Below are positions 48,765-56,688 of a DNA stretch of 56,688 bases, piece after piece. Under the pieces are notes generated by a model. It ran no database searches and was not told the DNA's origin. It was given only the letters and a program-made list of their open reading frames with translations. A program made the translations under genes and the position numbers. Numbering within the stretch: position 1 is the first letter of the stretch; each line of letters begins with the position of its first letter. The stretch comes from Bigelowiella natans CCMP2755 (taxonomy: Eukaryota > Cercozoa > Chlorarachniophyceae): NCBI GenBank assembly GCA_000320545.1, contig ADNK01000138.1:1-56688 (forward strand). The letters run 5' to 3'.

Positions 48765-49240
48765 TTCTAATTATTTCCAAGAGATTTTAAGGGTGGTTTT
48801 GGCACATCAATGATATGAATAGTAGTTATTACTTTTGTCTTCGCTGAAGGTTAAGATTTCCTTTTCTTCTTCTCATTCTTTTAAGCCAGGTGGTCTCTGA
48901 TGATGCTGACTTATCTTGCGACATAATGATCAAACTTGACTGGAATAGTATAAGACTGGTCAGTAGTATTGCTGTTGGCCATCTCCATCGTAATGATGAC
49001 TTTGCTCTTTGGTGGTGTACTACTACTGCCCACTGATGGCAACGAATTTTCCTTTTGAAAATGCCGATGCTGCTGCTGCGGCATTTATCCTCGCAGTTCC
49101 TCCTCATCCTCCTTCTCGCCGTACTTCTAAAAGTGATAGTAACAGTAACAATAGTAGTGGGGATGGTAGCAACACCAAACAATCCGAATATGAATTATGT
49201 GTGCATACAAGTACACACACACACACACACACACGTTATC

Positions 49241-49301
<61 letters not shown>

Positions 49302-49874
49302 TGTGTGCGTATTAGTCCGTGACACCATGAGCAGTAGTTTGATTATTACCAATCGCTAACAATGTTCCTTATTCTGCACCAGATCCATCTACCACCAACG
49401 ATCAAATCTGTTAGCTGTTGCGTATTATGAGTGCTATGGCTGATTACAGTCGAGTAGTTGACTTCTTTTATCACTCTAATGCCTCCCCTCAACGAAGAAG
49501 GCGAATCTCATTTTCCGTATTATTATTTGAACTAGGAAGACGGTAGCAGCTTTTAGTAGATAAGGGAGCTCATAGATACTGACAGTATTGATTCTACAGA
49601 AATAGTCCCCCTCCCCCTCCTGTTCATCGTCATCATCGCTGTTAATTGGATATCGGGTGCTAGTTATCAAGAAGATAAGTCTTAATTCTTGCATTCACCG
49701 TGGCGAAGATTGGTGTCGCACTCAAATAAACGCAAACTTATGCTGCAAGTATTACTGTTTATTTGTTGTCGCTATCGATAAATGCAGGGGGATTAAACAG
49801 ATACAGTGTCAGTCGACGTCGACTCCCTCCCCCCTGCCCCCTCGAATCTCCTCCTCCAACACATAATAATAGGA
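48765..49874. promoter_or_regulatory. Divergent upstream region of PDZ and transporter genes
   Basis: The interval lies between the minus-strand start (48764) and the core plus-strand start (49875). It holds an open frame from ATG 49036 (MATNFPFENADAAAAAF) that might be a 5' exon of the transporter giving a targeting peptide, but I could not join it in phase. It also contains (CA)n and a long (AT)n at about 49246-49298. The promoter role is inferred from layout only. Confidence 0.35.
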
Positions 49875-50256
49875 ATGATGATGATAGCCCAGAGGCACAT
49901 CATTGTTTTACTATGCATGATATGCACATTTGTGTGCTATTGTGACCGAGTGATCATCAGCATAGCAGGTGATTGATGGTACTGCTAAAGATTCTCCTTA
50001 TTTTAGACAACAATGCATCAACAGTACTAGTCTCCTGAAATTATGATCATCATTAGTAATCCACATGGCACGCGATTTCAATTGGGATCTACTTCTTCAA
50101 GGGCAGGTTCTTGGTGCCTTCTTCTATGGGTACTACTACGACTACTACTACTACTACTACCACGAAATACTGTTCAGTGTTATTCTTGTTCTAAAAGCAT
50201 GCAATATCACTGCTACGATCATCTTCATAGCAACATGATCATCGCTACTACTACTT

Positions 50257-50292
<36 letters not shown>

Positions 50293-50663
50293 TTGCTACT
50301 AATCAACACAGGTATGTTCTCTCCCAGGTAGCTGGTGCATACTTAGCCCAGCTCTATGGAGGGAAAATTGTCCTGAATTGCGCTGTCGCAGGATGGTCAT
50401 TACTTACTGTTGCAACGCCTGTGCTCGCCAAATACTCTCTTACAGCTCTCATAATAGGACGAATTCTTTTGGGATTTAGGTCGTAGTAGTAGTAGTAGTA
50501 GTAGTAGTAGAAGAAGAAGAAGAAGAAGAAGTGGTAGTATATCGATCTCATCATCATTTGTAGCAGCTTCTTTCTTCTGGCTTACTCCTCCTCCTCCTCC
50601 CTCCCCCTCCTCCTCCTCCTCCTCCTCCTCCTCCTCCTCCTCCTCCTCCTCCTCCTCCTCCTC

Positions 50664-50699
<36 letters not shown>

Positions 50700-50968
50700 G
50701 TGAGGGCATGGCTTTCCCAGTGATATATCATTTGTTCTCCGGGTGTGTCACTATTAAAAGACTAAAATGCAGCACAACAATAAGATAGGTGGTGGTGCCT
50801 AAATCATATTATTCAATCTACTACCTACTAAAATGCACAACAACAACAAGCAGATGGGTGCCTAAATCGGAGTCTTCTAGATCTATCGTATCCCTTAATG
50901 TAGGAACATGTGGAGGGACTGTCCTTGCATTCGTTGCTAGCCCGTGGTATTACTATGCATCAGCATGT

Positions 50969-51003
<35 letters not shown>

Positions 51004-51796
51004 AATGATTCTTCCGTGTGAAACAGGCGACATTACTGCTAACGTTGCTATTGTTCTAAGCTATAATATAACGATTCATTATTGCGCGTTGTTAGTGCTG
51101 ATTGTTACCTTGCTAGGCTGGTCGAGTACAGTGGTTGGGAGTCAGTATTCTATGTCTTCGGATGGGGGGGGATAGTATGGTGCTTGGCTTGGCATTTCAT
51201 GGGGGCAGACAAACACAAACCGTAACAAAATAATAATAATAATGATAATAATTATAATAATAATAACAACAGCAACAGCAACACTCAAGAAAATAATACC
51301 ACGAAAAGATCATTTGAATTAGCATCATCATCATCATCGAAGTGCTAATGATGCTAATGATGCTACTCCTCGCTGAAGATAGTAGTAGCTTTCCAAGTAG
51401 TATCTATTATTTTTTGTTATTGTTGTTATATTGATTATATTATTGAGGTAACTTGCTTATGCTCACAGGTCTCCCAAACAAACGCTCAATGTACAACTGT
51501 TAGCAGAACTACTTAGGCCCTCTCCGCTATATGCTATATACTTCTGTCATTTCAGTTGGAACGTGTGCTTGTATATATGCGTGATGTGGCTACCTACCTA
51601 CTTGGAGAATCAGTACAATCTCAACAGCAAACAAAGTACTACTACTACGACTACTACTACTAATAATAATAATATTAATAATAATACACACAGGATGATA
51701 GTAACAAGTAGTGTATATTAGGGTAGGTCAATCATAACAGAGAGAATGATAATGATAACTAGTAGCAGAAGAAGTAGATATGAAACAATCTTAGGG

Positions 51797-51828
<32 letters not shown>

Positions 51829-51929
51829 GCTGCTGCTGCTTGATTCGTTTATTGTTTGTTGTTGTTGTTGCTGTTGTTGTTGTTAAGCTTGGATCAACGC
51901 ACTGCCCTACCTTGTCATGGCACCTTCAG

Positions 51930-51961
<32 letters not shown>

Positions 51962-52103
51962 TTTGTCTCATAACATTGATTTATTTTTCAATTTATCACT
52001 TAACATCAACACTATCAAACACATCCACAGAGTAAATAAGGAGGAGAAGGAGGAGGAGGAGGAGGAGGAGGGCACTATACAAAAAATATTTATTAAATAT
52101 TTT

Positions 52104-52143
<40 letters not shown>

Positions 52144-53707
52144 AGATATTCAAGACATTCGTCTATTTTTTGCTGTTGTCACGTTGTTTCTCACCGCCTC
52201 GTTCCTTCTCTTTTCATCGTCGTCATCGTCTTATATATCAGCTATGGGCTGGGGGTGGGTAGTTGATTTGTGGCTCGCAAACAGTCATCAGTCATCAAAG
52301 AGGATATCATCGAATACGGTAGTAGTCTGTGCGTGTGTGTGAGTATGTGAGTGTGTGCATATTTATTTGTTTGTGTGGGGGGTGTTGTACGGAAAATGAC
52401 TAATTTAATGGTAGTGTTATTGATGCAAAATGTCATTATCAACCTACTGCGTTTGGTAGTGGTCTAGTATTTGAATATTGTCAAGGCAAACTGTTGGTTG
52501 TGCTGCTACATAAAATGATGACGTTGTACGTTCAATTTCGATGCTGTTGCTGCTGCTGCTGCTGCTGCCTGTATCGTAGTATAGTAGTAGTAGTAGTAGT
52601 AGTAGTAGTATATGCCTACTGCTACTACTACTACATAGCTACTACCACCACCACCACACCTGCTACTTCTTCAGATCTATGCACCTGCTACATATTTTTA
52701 TATTTAATTAAATACACGTCATTCATTGCGCACAATTACCTCTTCTCTTTCCTTTCTCTCTTTACATATGTGTGTTCTTCTTCTTAGATACGTAAAGTCG
52801 CTACAGCAGTAGGGTTCATGGGTGGGGCAGTTGGCCTGATGTTGTTTTGTGCTGCATCGACCCCTCACGTGGCCATTTTGCTGCTATGTGGAACGTTCTT
52901 GTAAGTAGTATATTTTCAGTGCGTTGTTTATGCTCCTTGATGTGCTCGTATTCGTAGCTATTAGCATCATCTTTGATGAGAAATAACAATATACCAAACA
53001 GTACGTACGTCACAGTGATGGTTAATTTTGAAGGTATATTATATGTTGATTGATTGGATTGTTAGCATATCTTCTCTATCTCTCTGTGGCTGGGAAGCTG
53101 CAAAGCTCAATGCTCTAGACTCCTCAAAGGTATATTATTATCATTATTATTAAGAGTAGTACTAGTAGCATTAGTATTATGAAGAAGACAACAACAACAA
53201 CAACTGCACCAGTTTGTAGCAGTGAGTAGTTGTGGGAGAACGATTCTACTAATCCCTACGATTCTACTAATCCCTTTACATATCACGATGACTTTTACGT
53301 AATATGCTCATTATCTACATCCACATCCCACACATTACGATTAAGATAAGATGATGATGATGATGATGACGATTGAGAATCATATGAGAAAGCATGCCAA
53401 TAAGGGGGTTAAGCTGTGACGCTACTAAACACCTCTAGATCTGGCCTGTATTTCCTCTACAGTTTGATTTAAATTCGTTCTTATTTTTGTTCTTATTGTT
53501 ATTCTTCTGCTTTCGTCTACTACTGACCTGTAGGCTGGAATGCTTCAGGGGGTTTCAAATACGATTTCCAATTTTGCAGGAGTCATTGGTGTGCCTCTTG
53601 CATCGTATATTAAAGAGATGACCGACTCCTGGGAAGCTGTATGGATTATGTGTGCGACTGTATGGGTTGCAGCAGCCATCGTCTACATTTTGGTAATGCT
53701 TGTAGTT

Positions 53708-53739
<32 letters not shown>

Positions 53740-53759
53740 GGTGGTGGTAATTCAAGCAC

Positions 53760-53799
<40 letters not shown>

Positions 53800-54049
53800 G
53801 AATGATGTTCATATGATGATGATGATAATGATGATGATGATGATGATGATGATGGACCCTATATTCAACGAAAGTAATACTTATACTGAATTCAACAATC
53901 ATCCTAGGGTCATCATCATTTTCCCTGATCATAGCTCACCCTGTATGTTATTTGCATGTGCTCAGTTCGCAGCAGGTAATAATAATGATGACAAGTCAGG
54001 AGATTACTCTATCGTCAATGCTGTCTCACGGAAGCAATCTTCAGTATGA
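49875..54049 (+). CDS. SLC17/ANTR-like major facilitator transporter
   Basis: Membrane symporter of the anion:cation subfamily (SLC17 phosphate/sialate/glutamate carriers, plant ANTR phosphate transporters). Phased exons include 49875-49968, 50057-50129, 50312-50479, 50701-about 50742, about 50869-50946, about 51116-51224, about 51472-51570, about 51887-51926, about 52240-52317, about 52791-52900, about 53061-53131, 53535-53693 and a last exon ending TGA 54047-54049. Family marks seen: CYCDRVIISIAVIHMARDF in TM1 and after, WDLLLQGQVLGAFFYGYVLS, YLAQLYGGK, LIIGRILLGF, WVPKSESSRSIVSLNVGTCG, EYSGWESVFYVFGWGGIVW, MGWGWVVDLWL, CGWEAAKLNALD and GVSNTISNFAGVIGVPLASY. The length is near the normal 12-TM size. 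An upstream exon at 49036 might add a transit peptide. The substrate cannot be read; phosphate or an organic anion is likely. Confidence 0.9.
50606..50699. repeat. (CTC)n(CTA)n array ending at a splice acceptor
   Basis: About 20 CTC units run into 11 CTA units. The last CTAG is the acceptor of transporter exon 50701. Confidence 0.95.
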
Positions 54050-54201
54050 TGATGAGAAGGTAAAAGTTAGAGAATAAGAAACATGGATTATTTGTGTACG
54101 GAAAGTAGTACAGTGATAAGTAAAGCCCAGATGGCGGTATTTACCTGCATGCACATTTAATGATGCTTACGACACGTACCTACTGCATGAGCTGCTAGAT
54201 A

Positions 54202-54236
<35 letters not shown>

Positions 54237-55228
54237 GTGGTGGTGCTTGAGATGAGATGTAGTATAGTAGTAGTCTGTGTACCTGCTGCTTTATATCTAT
54301 GCATGTAGTACGTACGTAGCGCTTGGCGTCATTGCATAATGTTATAAGACTTATGCTGCATCATATAATGCGTGGCGGACATGATTATCGTGAACGTTGT
54401 AGCTTATATTTACCGTTCAAAACATTTCACCGCATAGCTAAAAGAGACATATCAAATAGCCATGATGCCTCTGGCGTACTAATATAGTAATGTACGGTCT
54501 TCACGATTCACAAAGCAGAGTGCCAAGCTTTGCAAAGAGCATTTAGTTAGCCGCTGATGAGATACGGCGAGAACCAAGAGCAAAAGTGGCGCTATGCAGC
54601 GAGTGCAACAACAATCGTCGCTCTCATCGTTAGTTTGTTGCTGCTTGGGTGAAAATCGTGACACACGACATTCCATGGCTATGAGGGTGCACGCACTACG
54701 TCGAAAATCAATTATTAGTGAATAAAAGACAAACAGCATGCATACTCTGATGGTGAATCAGAAAGGATGTAGGTGTCGCAGTTGGTCATTTTACGGATTG
54801 TAGGGTAAACATGGTGGTCAAATTACTTCCAGGCTTCAGGTAGTACCCATTATGACACATTAAATTGATTCTCCGCCGACTATCATGATCACATGATGTA
54901 AATTATTCATCATGAAACTACTAGCTGTGCTGATATCTTCTGGAGACGACATCTGGGATCACAGCATCCTCCCTCCCTCCCTTTGATTGATAAAGAAGAA
55001 TTCTCCTTTTACTTTGGAACTGGAAACTTGGGATCTAGGGGGCAGAATGGTGATCTGGTATACAACTGCTGTAACCAAGAACAAACCGCATGTGCTGGAC
55101 ATGGCCGCAGCTACACATCACATATCATATATCAAAGTTTTAGTTATTTTGAAGAAGCTCGACTACTATTTTAGGGTTCCGGACATGGAGCAAGCTTAAA
55201 TATCTCATCAGAGAAAAACGATGATGAA

Positions 55229-55385
55229 TAGAGAGACAGACAGATAGACAGCAGCCAAGGTTGGAAACTAGAACAACAACAGCAACTATCCGGGGGCAAC
55301 ACATAGTTTAAAGAAACAATACGGCACACACACATATGCAAGCGCGTGCTTGTAGGCGGTGTATCTATTATATCCATTGCCAAGG

Positions 55386-55426
<41 letters not shown>

Positions 55427-55804
55427 ATTAGTAAAAATTAGAAATTCCTTCTCCATTTTCTAGGTTGTTTGTTTGTCACAATTATTAATAGTACCCAGAT
55501 AGCAGAGCCTTCTTCATCCTTCTGGCAGCCGTAGTTTACCCAATACACCTAAACATTTTTTGTATTAGTGGTGCTATAGCAGCAGCAATAGTAGTAGTAG
55601 TAGTGGTAATTGTGCTTATGATATTAAGAAGAAAACGCAAATGTATGGGCATGCGGATATAAATTTATAGTAAAATCCTGCTTGTGCCATCATAACCCAC
55701 CTCGTTAGCCAACCACCACATCAAGCTTTCCATTACTTGAACACACTATTAATGTGAGATCATATACACACATCCATTACTTGAACACACTATTATTGTG
55801 AGAT

Positions 55805-55837
<33 letters not shown>

Positions 55838-55943
55838 CGTTGCACGATTTTTAATCGTCAGTTTTGGCACACTAGATCATAATTAGAAAGAATAGCTCAA
55901 GATGCTGGTATTTTTCTACTTGAGCTGCCTGCTGCTGTTGGTA

Positions 55944-55982
<39 letters not shown>

Positions 55983-56065
55983 CGATCTTTGGTAATTTGG
56001 ATCTTTTAGCCCACGGCAGAGGTAGGGTTGTCTTTGCATTTTGTTGTCCAGAACATAGGTGCAGA

Positions 56066-56131
<66 letters not shown>

Positions 56132-56688
56132 ATTTAATAATGGCATCATTAAGAACGCTAAGGGAGACAGTATACCACCTTCACACGCAGGTATGAAAAT
56201 GGATATAGGATGATAGAGAGACAGACAGATAGACAGCAGCCAAGGTTGGAAACTAGAACAACAACAGCAACTATCCGGGGGCAACACATAGTTTAAAGAA
56301 ACAATACGGCACACACACATATGCAAGCGCGTGCTTGTAGGCGGTGTATCTATTATATCCATTGCCAAGGATGTGTGTGTGTGTGTGTGGGTGTGTGTTT
56401 TTACACTATGTGTCGCCCGGGGAGAGTTGGTGTTTTTTTTCCATTTTCTAGCTGGGGGGGGTGTGTCTGTGTGTGTCTCTCTATATATATTTGAGTCTTG
56501 TGCATCCGGGGGGCGGGGGGGATTCACTTGCGCGCGAGAGCGTTTTTTGTATTAGTGGTGCTATAGCTGCATAATAGTAGTATTAGTAGTGGTAATTGTG
56601 CTTATGATATTAAGAAGAAAACTCATTTGTATGGGCATGCTTGATATAAATTTATAGGAAAATCCTGCTTGGCCATCATAACCCACCC
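55229..56688. repeat. Local direct duplication, offset about 985 bp
   Basis: Two nearly identical blocks, about 55229-55390 and 56214-56375, share the TAGAGAGACAGACAGATAGA start, the GGAAACTAGAACAACAACAG stretch and the AAGCGCGTGCTTGTAGGCGG end. Second blocks at about 55553-55705 and 56541-56688 share TTTTTTGTATTAGTGGTGCT and the following 140 bp. Between the paired blocks the two copies differ completely; the right copy there is G-run-rich. Confidence 0.85.
56069..56130. repeat. (AT)n array
   Basis: About 30 AT units, self-complementary, between the two copies of the right-end duplication. Confidence 0.95.

Larger units (their letters stand above)
54050..56688. other. 3' spacer with local duplication
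   Basis: No gene is supported after the transporter stop. A minus-strand frame at 54479-54739 and short plus frames near 54983 lack splice partners and domains. The right half is occupied by a duplicated segment and several microsatellites. Confidence 0.55.

Noticed and set aside
1-56688. CRISPR-like or regularly spaced direct repeats
   Set aside because: All regular repeats are simple microsatellites or two-copy tandem duplications without spacers, and the DNA is eukaryotic.
1-56688. tRNA or rRNA genes
   Set aside because: I looked for GTTCGA-type T-loops with matching stems and for conserved rRNA words and found none that I could defend.

Overview
This window is nuclear DNA of a eukaryote. 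Its genes are broken into many short exons by GT-AG introns, there is no operon organisation, and microsatellites are extremely dense. I cannot place the species; a protist or microalga is my best guess, from the gene content and the compact exons, and it is only an inference. Exon models below were built by hand: I joined open frames that share reading phase across GT...AG boundaries. Where the phase closes across many exons in a row the model is strong; where it does not, I say so.

Layout, left to right: an almost perfect hairpin (13-132); a lone minus-strand ORF (447-1061); a CTAG-rich spacer; a minus-strand gene (3593-4474) that may start only 2 bp from a plus-strand multipass membrane protein gene (4477-10585); a second divergent pair, an unknown low-complexity protein on minus (11670-16153) and a small gene on plus (16327-17184); a third divergent pair, an unknown acidic/basic protein on minus (17441-21630) and the PdxT/SNO glutaminase of vitamin B6 synthesis on plus (21919-22885); a fourth divergent pair, a double PHD finger fused to a phytanoyl-CoA-dioxygenase-like domain on minus (23688-25662) and a DGK1/dolichol-kinase-like CTP-dependent lipid kinase on plus (26203-28109); two minus-strand genes in tandem (30168-32613 and 32885-36383); a microsatellite-free island of diverged repeats (about 36.6-40.9 kb); and a fifth divergent pair, a coiled-coil/PDZ protein with an acidic tail on minus (40963-48764) and an SLC17/ANTR-like major facilitator transporter on plus (about 49875-54049). 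The right end carries a 1-kb local duplication that may be partly an assembly fault.

The genes do not form an obvious pathway. What unites the window is architecture: strands alternate minus/plus through repeated head-to-head pairs; triplet arrays ((TAG)n, (CTT)n, (ATG)n, (GGA)n) fill the introns and sit directly on splice sites; and the spacers have a quite different, CTAG/GCATGC-rich, microsatellite-poor composition. The strongest leads are the PHD-PHD-dioxygenase fusion, the association of triplet arrays with splice sites, an in-frame duplicated splice acceptor, and the repeat island.
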